Shown here piece by piece: positions 56,603 through 64,000 of a stretch of DNA of 64,000 nt; within the stretch, counting starts at the first letter, position 1; each line of letters starts with the position of its first letter. Made by a program: the position numbers and the translations under genes. Origin of the DNA: Bradyrhizobium sp. LMTR 3 (GTDB lineage Bacteria; Pseudomonadota; Alphaproteobacteria; Rhizobiales; Xanthobacteraceae); assembly GCF_001693485.1 (NCBI RefSeq), contig NZ_MAXC01000010.1, positions 80,152 to 144,151 of the forward strand, given 5' to 3'. The notes under the pieces were generated by a model. That model did not search any database and was not told the DNA's origin. It was given only the letters and a program-made list of their open reading frames with translations.

Positions 56603-56680
56603 GAAACGTCCGAATGCCGGGCCGGGCAGCCCTGTCCCCCGACGTTTGATAGAGCGCAGGAGCCGTCGAGGCAACCGATC

Positions 56681-57472
56681 TCAGATCGTGACCGAGATCT
56701 CGGAAGTAATCTCTTCATCCACGGTGAAGAGGTCGGGTTCGACCGTCTCTTCAACTGTCTCGGGGAAATGTTTCAGCCGCGCGGCAATGACGGGTGCAAA
56801 AAACCGGCGGTGGTGGATGCTCGGGCCGAGCCGGTCGAGCGCCTCGCGGTGTTCCGGCACCGCGTAGCCCTTGTGGGTTTCGAAGCCGTAGCCCGGACAA
56901 TCCAGCGCCAATGCGCTCATCAGGCGGTCGCGCGTCACCTTGGCGATGATCGAGGCGGCGGCGATCGACATGACGATGCCGTCGCCGCCGATCACGGCGT
57001 CACAGTCGCAGGGCGCATCGATCTTGTCGCGGCCGTCGACGAACACGTGCTTCGGCATTTCGGGCAGCGCGCGCACGGAACGCGCCAGCGCCCAGAGCGA
57101 AGCGCGCAAGATATTGTCGCGGTCGATCCGCGCGGGCGAGGCAAAGGCGACGGCAAACGACGAGGTGGCGCAGATCTCCTCGAACAATTCCTCGCGGCGT
57201 TCGGGCGTCAGCCGCTTGGAATCGTCGATGCCTTTGGGGATTCGCTTGGGATCGAGAACGACCGCGGCCGCTACCACAGGCCCGGCCAAGGGACCGCGCC
57301 CGGCCTCGTCGCAGCCGGCGACGGGCCAGACGCCGCGCTTGATCAGCGCCCGCTCGCGGCGAAAGCTCGGCGGGGCAAGCGTGATCACGCCCTTGGGCAG
57401 CTCGGCCTGCTCCTTGCCGGCCTTCTTGTCCGATTTCCCGTCAGGTTTCTTGGTGGACTTGTCCCGAATCAT
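56681..57472 (-). CDS. rnhB: Ribonuclease HII
   Basis: From ATG 57472 ([13 protein letters not shown]) it has 263 residues, with a Lys-rich N-terminal extension of about 40 residues before the domain. RNase HII motifs are [44 protein letters not shown] and [12 protein letters not shown]. It cuts RNA-DNA hybrids and removes single ribonucleotides from DNA. It is followed 78 bp later by the glycosyltransferase-like gene on the same strand. Confidence 0.95.
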   Translation of the reverse strand: MIRDKSTKKPDGKSDKKAGKEQAELPKGVITLAPPSFRRERALIKRGVWPVAGCDEAGRGPLAGPVVAAAVVLDPKRIPKGIDDSKRLTPERREELFEEICATSSFAVAFASPARIDRDNILRASLWALARSVRALPEMPKHVFVDGRDKIDAPCDCDAVIGGDGIVMSIAAASIIAKVTRDRLMSALALDCPGYGFETHKGYAVPEHREALDRLGPSIHHRRFFAPVIAARLKHFPETVEETVEPDLFTVDEEITSEISVTI

Positions 57473-57532
57473 GGCCGGGATTCGTGCGCCAGCGCGCGGC
57501 CGCGCGCAACCGGGAACCTGGCACAATTCCCG

Positions 57533-58108
57533 TTATTCAGCGTGACCTCGTCGCCACTCCTCGGCTTCAATCACATAAACGCTCCGGCTGCCGCGCTTGG
57601 GCGCTGCAATCGTCTGCCGGTAACGCATTCCGAGCTTCTCGAGGGCATGAATGGATGGCGCATTTCTCGGGTCGACCAGTCCAAGTAGTCTGCTGCATTT
57701 GAGGTGGTCGAATCCGAAGGCGAGCTGCGCCTTTCCAATTTCGGTCGCGATCCCCCGGCCCCATACCCGGCGCGCAAGGACAAACCCGATCTCGAAATCG
57801 TCAGTTCCCAACGCATCGCATGGGGACAAGCCGGCAAAGCCAATGATTTCGCCCGCAGGCTTTTCCGCCAGAACCGCCATTCCCGTGAGGCTGCCGCCGA
57901 AAGTGAACAATCGCCGAATGAAATCCTCGGCAGCGTCCCTTGCCATCGGCGCTCCGGCGAATGCCAAGCGCATTACATCGCTATCGCCAAGAATCAGATC
58001 CTGCAGGACCGGTATGTCGCTTTCAGCCGCAGCGCGCAGAATCAGGCGCGGCGTTGTCAGAATGACGAGCGGCTGCTCTTCCGGCGCTGGCGCAGGCTGC
58101 TGGTGCAT
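57533..58108 (-). CDS. GNAT acetyltransferase (RimJ/RimL type)
   Basis: From ATG 58108 (MHQQPAPAPEEQP) it has 191 residues. It has ILTTPRLILRAAAESD, ARRVWGRGIATEIGKAQ (acetyl-CoA loop) and VDPRNAPSIHALEKLGMRY, typical of the Acetyltransf_3 group which acts on protein N-termini or small amines. Substrate unknown. It is the first gene before rnhB on this strand with a 60-bp gap. Confidence 0.85.
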   Translation of the reverse strand: MHQQPAPAPEEQPLVILTTPRLILRAAAESDIPVLQDLILGDSDVMRLAFAGAPMARDAAEDFIRRLFTFGGSLTGMAVLAEKPAGEIIGFAGLSPCDALGTDDFEIGFVLARRVWGRGIATEIGKAQLAFGFDHLKCSRLLGLVDPRNAPSIHALEKLGMRYRQTIAAPKRGSRSVYVIEAEEWRRGHAE

Positions 58109-58168
58109 CAAACCGCAATACGGCAATTCACCGGCCGGGAGAAGTGGCGCTGCCGCAACGTCGTGCGT

Positions 58169-58627
58169 TTAATCCGGCAGGTGCACCCGCCGGTCCTCGC
58201 CGACCTCGATACCGGGCGCCACCACGACTTCCCAAGTGTGGTTGTCGGGATCGGCGAAATAGCCGGAATAGCCGCCGTAGTCGGTCTTGTGCGCGGGCTT
58301 CAACAGCGACGCGCCGCAGGAGATGGCGAAATCGAGCGCAGCGTCCACCTCCTCGGTAGAGCTGCAATTCCAGGCGAGCGTCGTGCCGCGAAACGTCTTC
58401 GGCCGCGGCTGATCCGGCAGCTTGGCATCGCCGGCGAGTTGATCCCACGGGTAGAGCGCAATCACGGTGCCGCCGGTGTCGAAGAAGGCGACGGCCTCAC
58501 CGGTTGCGCGCATTTTTCGGGCAAAGCCGAGCGCCTCATAAAAGGCGATGCTGGTGCGGATATCGTTGACGCCGAGCGTGATGACAGTGAACCGGGGGAC
58601 TGGCTTCGGCTTATTCATTTCGCTCAT
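58169..58627 (-). CDS. VOC-family (glyoxalase/bleomycin-resistance fold) protein
   Basis: I use ATG 58627 (MSEMNKPKPVPRF), preceded by GGAGAG 6 bp upstream, which gives 152 residues. It has VITLGVNDIRTSIAFYEALGFARK, VIALYPWDQLAGDA and DPDNHTWEVVVAPGI, with a metal-type Glu in the last. The DPDNHTWE motif places it among VOC proteins of unknown substrate. It may be a metal-dependent enzyme or a resistance-type binder. Confidence 0.88.
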   Translation of the reverse strand: MSEMNKPKPVPRFTVITLGVNDIRTSIAFYEALGFARKMRATGEAVAFFDTGGTVIALYPWDQLAGDAKLPDQPRPKTFRGTTLAWNCSSTEEVDAALDFAISCGASLLKPAHKTDYGGYSGYFADPDNHTWEVVVAPGIEVGEDRRVHLPD

Positions 58628-58638
58628 CTTACTCTCTC

Positions 58639-58720
58639 CGTCATTGCGAGCGAAGCAATCCATTAGCACGGCATGACGGATAAATGGATTGCTTCGTCGC
58701 TAGCGCTCCTCGCAATGACG
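58639..58720. repeat. Palindromic dispersed repeat, family C, copy 2
   Basis: Arms CGTCATTGCGAGCGAAGCAA and TTGCTTCGTCGC...CTCGCAATGACG. It is the uninterrupted relative of the copy split by the IS at 35833-37000. Confidence 0.9.
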
Positions 58721-58728
58721 ACAACGAC

Positions 58729-59889
58729 CTAGAACAGACTAAGTTGCTGGCCGCTTCGCTTCGGCTTGACGAAATGATCGGTCGTCAGTTTCGAACGCCG
58801 CTTGTTGAGGCCGAGCTTCTCGCAGGCGATCTCGAACCGCCGTCCGATCATCCAGGCCATCGGGCCGGTGCCCTTCATCCGCGTACCCCATTGCGAGTCG
58901 TAGTCGCGCCCGCCGCGCATGTCGCGGATCAGGGTGAAGACGTGACGGTAGCGGTCGGGATAATTCGCCATCAGCCATTCGCGAAACAGGTCGCGCACCT
59001 CGAGCGGCAGCCGCAGCAGCACGTAGCTCGCCTCCTTGACGCCCGCGTGAGCCGCGGCATCGAGAATGCGTTCGATCTCGGAATCGTTCAGCGCGGGAAT
59101 AACGGGCGCGACCATCACGGTTGCCGGGATGCCGGCCTGCGACAATTGCCGCAGCGCCTCCAGCCGCTTCGGCGGCGTCGAGGCGCGCGGCTCCATCGTG
59201 CGGGCGAGCTTGGGGTCGAGCGTGGTCACGGAAATCGCGACCTTGGCCAAATTGCGCTTTGCCATTCGCTGCAGAATATCGATGTCGCGCGTCACCAGCG
59301 CCGATTTGGTGACGATGCCGACGGGATGACCGGCCCGATCCAGCACTTCGAGAATGCCGCGCATGATTTTGTGCTCGCGCTCGATCGGCTGATAGGGATC
59401 GGTGTTGGTGCCGATCGCGATCATGCGCGGCTCGTAACCGGGCGCCGCCAATTCTTTCTCGAGCAATTCCGGCGCGTCCGGCTTGGCGAGCAATTTGGAT
59501 TCGAAATCGAGTCCGGGCGACAGGCCGAGAAAGGCGTGGGTCGGCCGCGCGAAGCAGTAGACGCAGCCATGCTCGCAGCCGCGGTAGGGATTGATCGAGC
59601 GGTCGAAACCGATGTCGGGCGAGTCGTTGCGGGTGATGACCTTGCGCGAGGTATCCAGCGAGACCGTGGTCTTGAACGGCGGCAGGTCGTCCAGACTCTG
59701 CCAGCCATCGTCGAAGGCGACCCGCGCCTCGGCTTCGAACCGGCCGCTGTCGTTGGACTGCGCGCCGCGGCCGCGCCGCCGCTGGCGTTCGATGGCGACC
59801 GCGAGCTCGGGAAAAGGGGTCGCACCCGCCGGTTCGGAGGGCGGCTTGACCGGCGGGTGCTTGAGGGCATGAGAGGATGCTCGGCTCAT
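58729..59889 (-). CDS. PA0069-family radical SAM protein with a C-terminal clamp-binding motif
   Basis: The 386-residue protein has the radical SAM cluster motif GCEHGCVYC (Cys105, Cys109, Cys112) and SAM segments RMIAIGTNTDPYQPIEREHK and GIVTKSALVTRDID. It belongs to the PA0069/Rv2578c group, related to spore photoproduct lyase (SplB). The last five residues are QLSLF, a full match to the sliding-clamp-binding consensus QL[S/D]LF, which would tie it to the replisome or DNA repair. Function in this family is not established. The N-terminal 40 residues are Pro/Arg rich and probably flexible. Confidence 0.93.
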   Translation of the reverse strand: MSRASSHALKHPPVKPPSEPAGATPFPELAVAIERQRRRGRGAQSNDSGRFEAEARVAFDDGWQSLDDLPPFKTTVSLDTSRKVITRNDSPDIGFDRSINPYRGCEHGCVYCFARPTHAFLGLSPGLDFESKLLAKPDAPELLEKELAAPGYEPRMIAIGTNTDPYQPIEREHKIMRGILEVLDRAGHPVGIVTKSALVTRDIDILQRMAKRNLAKVAISVTTLDPKLARTMEPRASTPPKRLEALRQLSQAGIPATVMVAPVIPALNDSEIERILDAAAHAGVKEASYVLLRLPLEVRDLFREWLMANYPDRYRHVFTLIRDMRGGRDYDSQWGTRMKGTGPMAWMIGRRFEIACEKLGLNKRRSKLTTDHFVKPKRSGQQLSLF

Positions 59890-60079
59890 GAAGCGAACAT
59901 AGCACGCACCGAGAACAAATCAAGAACATCTTCGGCAACAGTTCACAGGAAGCGCGGACACCGAAGACGGAGCCGGCGCCCGATGCCGCAAAAATCTGCA
60001 CGCAAGCGGCTGTTTTGATTGTGACAAGATGATAACTGTGCAGCGTTTTTCACCGTTTGAGCCATCGAAAACCTCACTC

Positions 60080-60652
60080 ATGCTGAGCGTGATCATCCCA
60101 ACCGAAGGAATAGAGCAGCCCGCCGTGGCCACGCTGGCGGCGCTGGTGCCGGGAGCCGCAGCCGGCGTCATCCGCGAGGTGCTGCTGGTCGACCGGGCCG
60201 GCAACGGCGTGATCGAACGGGTGGCCGACGTGGCCGGATGCCGCTTTCTGAGGTTTGAGGGAACGCGCGCCGCGGCGCTGGCCGCCGGCGCGCGGGCGGC
60301 GCGCTCGCCTTGGCTGATGTTCCTGCACGCCGGTGCGGTGCTCGACAGCGGCTGGATCGACGAGACCACGCAATTCATCCAGAACGTATCGAACAGCGGA
60401 CGGCCGCGTGCCGGCGTCTTTCGCTACGCCCGCTCGCCCTATGCCGAGACGCGGCTGCGCGACGGCTTCAAATTCGTCGCCCGCATGATCGCCGGGCCAT
60501 CGGCGGAACAGGGGCTCCTGATCGCGCGCGATCATTATGAGCGGCTTGGCGGCTACCGGCCGGATGCCCGCCGCTCCGAGACGCGGTTGCTGCGGCAACT
60601 CGGTCGCTCGTCGCGCACCCAATTGCGCAGCCGGATCATGGTCGTCGCCTAA
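60080..60652 (+). CDS. GT2-like glycosyltransferase fold protein
   Basis: From ATG 60080 (MLSVIIPTEGIEQP) it has 190 residues. The start resembles GT-A enzymes (LSVIIPT), with LFLHAGAVLDSGWIDE-like text (MFLHAGAVLDSGWI) in place of the usual DDD metal motif and YERLGGYRPDARRSET near the end. Length is short for a full glycosyltransferase and the DxD motif is absent (HAG), so it may be inactive or a divergent member. Confidence 0.72.
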   Translation: MLSVIIPTEGIEQPAVATLAALVPGAAAGVIREVLLVDRAGNGVIERVADVAGCRFLRFEGTRAAALAAGARAARSPWLMFLHAGAVLDSGWIDETTQFIQNVSNSGRPRAGVFRYARSPYAETRLRDGFKFVARMIAGPSAEQGLLIARDHYERLGGYRPDARRSETRLLRQLGRSSRTQLRSRIMVVA

Positions 60653-60749
60653 AGCGGTCCACGCAGGGCCCGGCCACAAAATATCGAAAACAACCCCATG
60701 CAAGTAGAAGCGGCACGAGCCGGCGCGCCTCCTCCCTCGCGAAATATAC

Positions 60750-60783
60750 TTGCCAAAGTCAAATACATCTTTGACAATGGCAA
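60750..60783. promoter_or_regulatory. Palindromic operator before the MarR-GNAT gene
   Basis: Arms TTGCCAAAGTCAAA and TTTGACAATGGCAA match with two mismatches over 14 bp and a 6-bp spacer. The palindrome ends 15 bp before the start codon. MarR regulators bind such near-symmetrical sites, so autoregulation is likely. Confidence 0.65.
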
Positions 60784-60798
60784 ATATCGAGGTGTCCG

Positions 60799-61728
60799 AT
60801 GTCCCAGATGAATTCCGAACAAGAGGTCGCGGCCGTTCGCGCCTTCAACCGCTTCTATACCCGCAAGCTCGGGATCATCGAGCCGAAGCTTCTGCACAGC
60901 CCGTTCACGCTGCAGGAAGCGCGAATCATGTACGAGATCAGGCATCGCCCGGCCTGCACCGCCACCGACCTCACCCGCGACCTCGGGCTCGATCCCGGCT
61001 TCCTGAGCCGCACCTTGCAGGGACTTCAGCGCCGCCAGATCGTGACGCGAAGGCCTTCAAAGGACGACGGCCGCGTCAACGAGCTCTCGCTCACTGCGAA
61101 GGGGCGCTCCGCCCAGGCCGAGCTCGAGCGCCGCGCGCGCGAGGAAGTTGGAAGCCTGCTCGCTGCGCTGGACGTCGATCAGCGCGCCGCCGTCGTCCGA
61201 GCCATGACGACAATCGAGCAAACGCTGGAGCGCCCAATGGAGAAGCCAGCCGCTTTTCTCTTGCGCAGCCATCGACCCGGCGACATCGGCTGGGTGATCT
61301 CGAGCCAGGCAAAGGCCTATGCCGAGGAGTATGGCTGGGACATCAGCTACGAGGCACTGGTCGCCGAGATCTGCGCGCAATTCATCAAGAGCTATGACGC
61401 TTCGCGCGAGCATTGCTGGATTGCGGAAGCAGGCGGCGAGCCGCTCGGCTCGATCTTTCTGGTGAAGGGCAGCGATGACGTCGCAAAGCTGCGGCTGTTG
61501 CTGGTGGAGAAAAAGGCGCGCGGGCTCGGCGTCGGCCGCGCGCTCGTCGAGCAGTGCATCCGCGCGGCGCGCGAGAAAGGCTACAAGAAAATGACGCTGT
61601 GGACCCAAAGCATCCTTGTCGCCGCGCGCGGTATCTATCAGGCCGCAGGCTTCCGTCGCGTCAAGGAAGACCCGCACCATAGCTTTGGCGTCGATCTCGT
61701 CGGCGAGACCTGGGAGCTGGAGCTGTGA
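60799..61728 (+). CDS. MarR-type regulator fused to GNAT acetyltransferase
   Basis: The 309-residue protein has an N-terminal winged helix of MarR type (residues about 15-125; TLQEARIMYEIRH, GLDPGFLSRTLQGLQRRQIV, KDDGRVNELSLTAKGR) and a C-terminal GNAT domain (about 155-309; LLLVEKKARGLGVGRALVEQ, IYQAAGFRRVKEDP). This fusion is common in soil bacteria. It may sense a metabolite through the acetyltransferase half. A palindrome just upstream is the presumed operator. The last 28 codons recur, decayed, at 61834-61920. Confidence 0.92.
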   Translation: MSQMNSEQEVAAVRAFNRFYTRKLGIIEPKLLHSPFTLQEARIMYEIRHRPACTATDLTRDLGLDPGFLSRTLQGLQRRQIVTRRPSKDDGRVNELSLTAKGRSAQAELERRAREEVGSLLAALDVDQRAAVVRAMTTIEQTLERPMEKPAAFLLRSHRPGDIGWVISSQAKAYAEEYGWDISYEALVAEICAQFIKSYDASREHCWIAEAGGEPLGSIFLVKGSDDVAKLRLLLVEKKARGLGVGRALVEQCIRAAREKGYKKMTLWTQSILVAARGIYQAAGFRRVKEDPHHSFGVDLVGETWELEL

Positions 61729-61748
61729 AGGTAGCGCGGTTGCCAGCC

Positions 61749-61829
61749 GTCATTCCGGGGCGATGCGCCAGAATCGAACCCGGAATCTCGAGATTCCGGG
61801 TCTGGTCCTTCGGACCATCCCGGAATGAC
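61749..61829. repeat. Palindromic dispersed repeat, family B, copy 2
   Basis: Arms GTCATTCCGGGGCG and an imperfect CCCGGAATGAC, with the CGAACCCGGAATCTCGAGAT inner block. It sits between the MarR-GNAT gene and the duplicate of its 3' end, 4 bp before the duplicate. Confidence 0.85.
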
Positions 61830-61833
61830 GAAG

Positions 61834-61920
61834 GCCGCAGGATTCCGTCGCGTCGAAGAAGGGCCGCATCACACCTTCGGCGTCATCCTCGTCGGCGAGA
61901 CCTGGGAAATGAAGCTGTGA
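61834..61920 (+). pseudogene. Remnant duplicate of the 3' end of the MarR-GNAT gene
   Basis: Twenty-eight codons plus stop read AAGFRRVEEGPHHTFGV and then ILVGETWEMKL. The corresponding end of the gene at 60799 reads AAGFRRVKEDPHHSFGV and DLVGETWELEL, with six or seven substitutions. A second, tandem copy seems to have been lost down to its C-terminal end, with a family B repeat at the junction. Confidence 0.75.
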
Positions 61921-61961
61921 AGCCGGCGCGCCGCGATACAACGCGGCGCATCACGCCGGCA

Positions 61962-62072
61962 ATGATCGACTTTCATGTCGCGCGCGCAGACCAGTTGCGC
62001 GCAGAAGCCCGTCGCGACATGTGGCGCGCGCTGTGGGCGCTCTTGATCAGGCTGAAGCGCCTTTGGCTTTAG
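61962..62072 (+). CDS. Possible small protein, 36 residues
   Basis: From ATG 61962 the frame reads MIDFHVARADQLRAEARRD and ends MWRALWALLIRLKRLWL. The first half is a charged helix and the second an amphipathic one. Similar small ORFs starting MIDFHxARAD are familiar to me from Bradyrhizobium, but I cannot confirm this. The upstream context is the remnant duplicate. Confidence 0.45.
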   Translation: MIDFHVARADQLRAEARRDMWRALWALLIRLKRLWL

Positions 62073-62705
62073 GCCGGCGCAGATGCTCGTCCTGATGCGT
62101 CGCTACCCGATGACATCGATTGATGCCAAGAGCGAGAAACACCCCAATAACAGATGCCCCGTTTATGTGATAATTAAGACGGGAGAAGGATGATCAAGAG
62201 CGTAGCTGCAAGGCCCGCAACCCCCAGCCCCAGCAATAGCCAAACCGACAAGGACCCGAGAAGCGCCATTCGCACCGCCGGTGTGAAGGACGGCGGCAAG
62301 TGCGCCGACGCAAGACCACATGGCCCAAGGCACCCTGTCGAACACAGACTTGATCCATCTGTACTCGACCGGTGACGAAACATCCGCGCTCGGGTCGCTC
62401 ATAGATATATCCCGGTCGGCTAGAGTGAAGGACCTTGGCGACGCAATATTCGCCTTGCGTCATAACGATGTCGAGCATTCCAGCATTCGGCTGAACGAAT
62501 GCGCGGCGCGCGCCAAAGCGCCAAGCCGCCTTCTCAATCACCGCTCGCACGCAAACTCTGGCCCGTTCACAATCGCGATGCGCGTGGTACGATCCGCCTG
62601 CGCGTTGCGAGGTGAGAGGACAGCCGCCACAAACTGCTTGCGCGAGGAGGTCCACATGACACCGCATCCTCGCCTGCTTCGAACCCCCTTCACAGAAGGA
62701 GACCC
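62073..62705. other. Poorly coding intergenic region
   Basis: This 633-bp stretch has no recognisable gene. The longest frames are short shadows; one minus-strand frame (62174-62269) would give a 31-residue hydrophobic peptide but without a ribosome-binding site. Codon bias is weak compared with the flanking genes. A promoter for the RidA-family gene should lie near its right end. Confidence 0.4.
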
Positions 62706-63113
62706 TTGGACATGAAAACTATCCGCTCCCCCAGGGTGGCCGAGGCGCCGCCGCAGACTTGGTCCAACATGAAAGTGGTAAATGGATATTTCCACATCGC
62801 GGGGATGACCGGCTCGGGTCCTAAAGGGGAGCATCCAGGCGACGACATGTACATTCAGGCCAAGTCGATCTTCCAGAAGTTCAAGGACTTGCTTGAGGCC
62901 GCGGGCGGCAAGATGAATGACATCATGTCTATCACGGTGTACGTCACCAATCTCGATGAAAACACCGAGGTGTGGCGTGCGCGCCGGGAGTTCTTCACCG
63001 GCGACTTTCCTTGCTCAACCCTAATCGAGGTAAAGCGCGTTGGCTCGCCCCAGGCCAGCCCGCCGCTCAAGGTGGAGATCAACGCGACCGGCGTAATAGG
63101 CGCGGGGGGCTAG
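62706..63113 (+). CDS. RidA (YjgF/YER057c/UK114)-family protein
   Basis: The TTG at 62706 and the ATG at 62712 both follow AGAAGGAG; I report 62706, giving 135 residues. The protein has the RidA pattern: VVNGYFHIAGMTGSGPKGEH, FKDLLEAAGGKMNDIMSITVYV and STLIEVKRVGSPQASPPLKVEINATG (in part). The canonical RidA Arg in the C-terminal signature (PRxxxEV) is not clear: the segment is ASPPLKVEI. It may therefore not be a classic enamine/imine deaminase but a Rid7-like subgroup member. Confidence 0.85.
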   Translation: MDMKTIRSPRVAEAPPQTWSNMKVVNGYFHIAGMTGSGPKGEHPGDDMYIQAKSIFQKFKDLLEAAGGKMNDIMSITVYVTNLDENTEVWRARREFFTGDFPCSTLIEVKRVGSPQASPPLKVEINATGVIGAGG

Positions 63114-63480
63114 TTCGCCGTTTCGAGCGTCTAGCAAGCCTGTCACAGAGAACGCGGACCTGACGGTCTGGGCATTGCCAGCGACAATTAGCTGTCGGAG
63201 CGGTCCCGCCTGATGTCGGCTATCGGCCCCAAACACAACAGCGCTTAAGCCGTGGTCATGTCGGCTGACGGAGGCAGACCGGACGCAGGTCCATCCTCGC
63301 CTCCACAGCCGCTTGTGACCCAAAGCGGACTTTGTCATTTGCCCGGATTTTTCGTTGACGCGCTTTGAATAGCGCTCCGATAAAGCTGTTTAGCTCTTTA
63401 AGGTTGAGGCAATCGATCTACGCTATGGTCCGCCTACAACGTTTTAAGATGGTAATGGTTGGCACTAAGGATTATGTCTG
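63114..63480. other. Intergenic region without a recognisable gene
   Basis: A 367-bp stretch with no plausible long frame. It looks like decayed DNA with scattered CGGACCTGACGG and GTCGGCTGACGG words. I see no convincing promoter or terminator. Confidence 0.4.
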
Positions 63481-63777
63481 GTGTACTTAACTGCCTTTCT
63501 GATCGTGGTAATCTTGAGTGCCGTGGTATCGCTTCGCCGATCCATGAATCTATCACGGAACTCTGAGCTGCTTGGCCCGGCCCAGCGACTCGCAGTTCGG
63601 CGGCGTGCGATTTGGCCGGCAGGCTGCGGGCTAATTTGCATGCTGCTGGGGTGGATCGTACTTCATTTTGTTCAAGACAAAATTGTTCTCTCCGTGACAA
63701 TCCATCTCACGGGGCTTAGTGCCGCTTTCTTCAGTGGCTGGTTTCTTGGCGTCATTGGCGGGATGGACTGGGATTGA
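63481..63777 (+). CDS. Small hypothetical membrane protein
   Basis: From the GTG at 63481, the 98-residue frame has three hydrophobic spans (LTAFLIVVILSAVVSL; AGCGLICMLLGWIVLHFV; LTGLSAAFFSGWFLGVIG). The polar stretch between the first two is rich in Arg. I know no family. No clear ribosome-binding site precedes it, so translation is uncertain. Confidence 0.5.
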   Translation: MYLTAFLIVVILSAVVSLRRSMNLSRNSELLGPAQRLAVRRRAIWPAGCGLICMLLGWIVLHFVQDKIVLSVTIHLTGLSAAFFSGWFLGVIGGMDWD

Positions 63778-63879
63778 AGCGCCGCGATCACCGCAAAGCG
63801 AAAAAAAGTGCATCGGACTATGGCCGCCCACAAGCTACCGTGACTTCGGCATCGTCCTGTTGATGTCCGCTTCTGTGAA

Positions 63880-63943
63880 GGGTTTCGGATGCCGGCCGCT
63901 TGAGGGACGTCGCGGCGTATTCGGCGGCCGGCGTCCGAAAGCC
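63880..63943. other. Long inverted repeat with 24-nt loop
   Basis: The arms GGGTTTCGGATGCCGGCCGC (63880-63899) and GCGGCCGGCGTCCGAAAGCC (63924-63943) differ by two positions over 20. It could fold into a long RNA stem or serve as a binding site. There is no T-run. The DNA to the window end shows no gene. Confidence 0.5.
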
Positions 63944-64000
63944 TCCAAGGGAGGAAACCGCGGGAGGGAGCACGTGGGTAGCGCGGCGTGGCTATGGGGA

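Noticed and set aside
62174..62269. 31-residue hydrophobic minus-strand frame
   Set aside because: The hydrophobic stretch is tempting, but there is no ribosome-binding site, the neighbourhood is poorly coding, and a frame this short can be chance.

Overview
The window is GC-rich alphaproteobacterial chromosome, most likely Bradyrhizobium or a close relative in the Nitrobacteraceae. I infer this from the protein families (pyruvate phosphate dikinase, DUF1236, DUF6894, DUF3096, TIGR02301), the separate glyQ/glyS subunits, and the many palindromic intergenic repeats of the kind that fill these genomes. No ribosomal RNA or taxonomic marker is present, so the genus is an inference.

Region 1 (about 1-15850) is accessory. 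Reading leftwards on the minus strand it holds a TonB-dependent siderophore receptor, an MbtH protein, a type II thioesterase, a TauD/SyrP-type dioxygenase and a very long non-ribosomal peptide synthetase (NRPS) that runs off the left edge. I read the NRPS as fatty acyl-AMP ligase, ACP, condensation, adenylation (code DLTKIGHVGK, predicted aspartate), PCP, epimerization, condensation. Together with the hydroxylase this predicts an N-acylated peptide siderophore that starts with beta-hydroxyaspartate, related in logic to cupriachelin and taiwachelin. Iron-control-like GTTCTAA boxes precede the receptor. Upstream lie an M20 amidohydrolase, a VapBC-type toxin-antitoxin pair and a frameshifted tyrosine integrase that ends 8 bp from the 3' end of tRNA-Pro(CGG). 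This looks like the right border of a tRNA-targeted genomic island, which may contain the siderophore locus.

Region 2 (about 15850-35600) is mainly housekeeping: threonylcarbamoyl-AMP synthase, an FAD-linked 2-hydroxyacid dehydrogenase, a GNAT protein and Nudix hydrolases, an SRAP (YedK/HMCES) abasic-site protein, a HAD phosphatase, a dihydroorotase, a coupled ygfZ-tag-HD-hydrolase operon, a dual-specificity phosphatase, a giant DUF2339 membrane protein, an acrylyl-CoA-reductase-type oxidoreductase with an MFS transporter, and a SleB-type cell-wall hydrolase.

Region 3 (about 35600-60700): a complete IS481-family element with a 5-bp target duplication sits inside a dispersed palindromic repeat. 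Then come ppdK, small membrane and secreted proteins, glyQ-glyS-methyltransferase, an S49 peptidase, a NPPF methyltransferase with a DUF2007 protein, a polyprenyl diphosphate synthase, a LysE exporter, ispE, a TPR lipoprotein-like protein, ETF-ubiquinone oxidoreductase, a family-4/5-like uracil-DNA glycosylase, a glycosyltransferase-like membrane protein, rnhB, GNAT and VOC proteins, a PA0069-type radical SAM protein and a GT2-like protein.

Region 4 (about 60700-64000) has a MarR-GNAT fusion gene with a palindromic operator, a decayed partial copy of its own 3' end, a RidA-family protein and poorly coding DNA.

At least seven classes of palindromic repeat occur between genes; the commonest (arms GTAGGGTGGGC / GCCCACCCTAC) is present six times.
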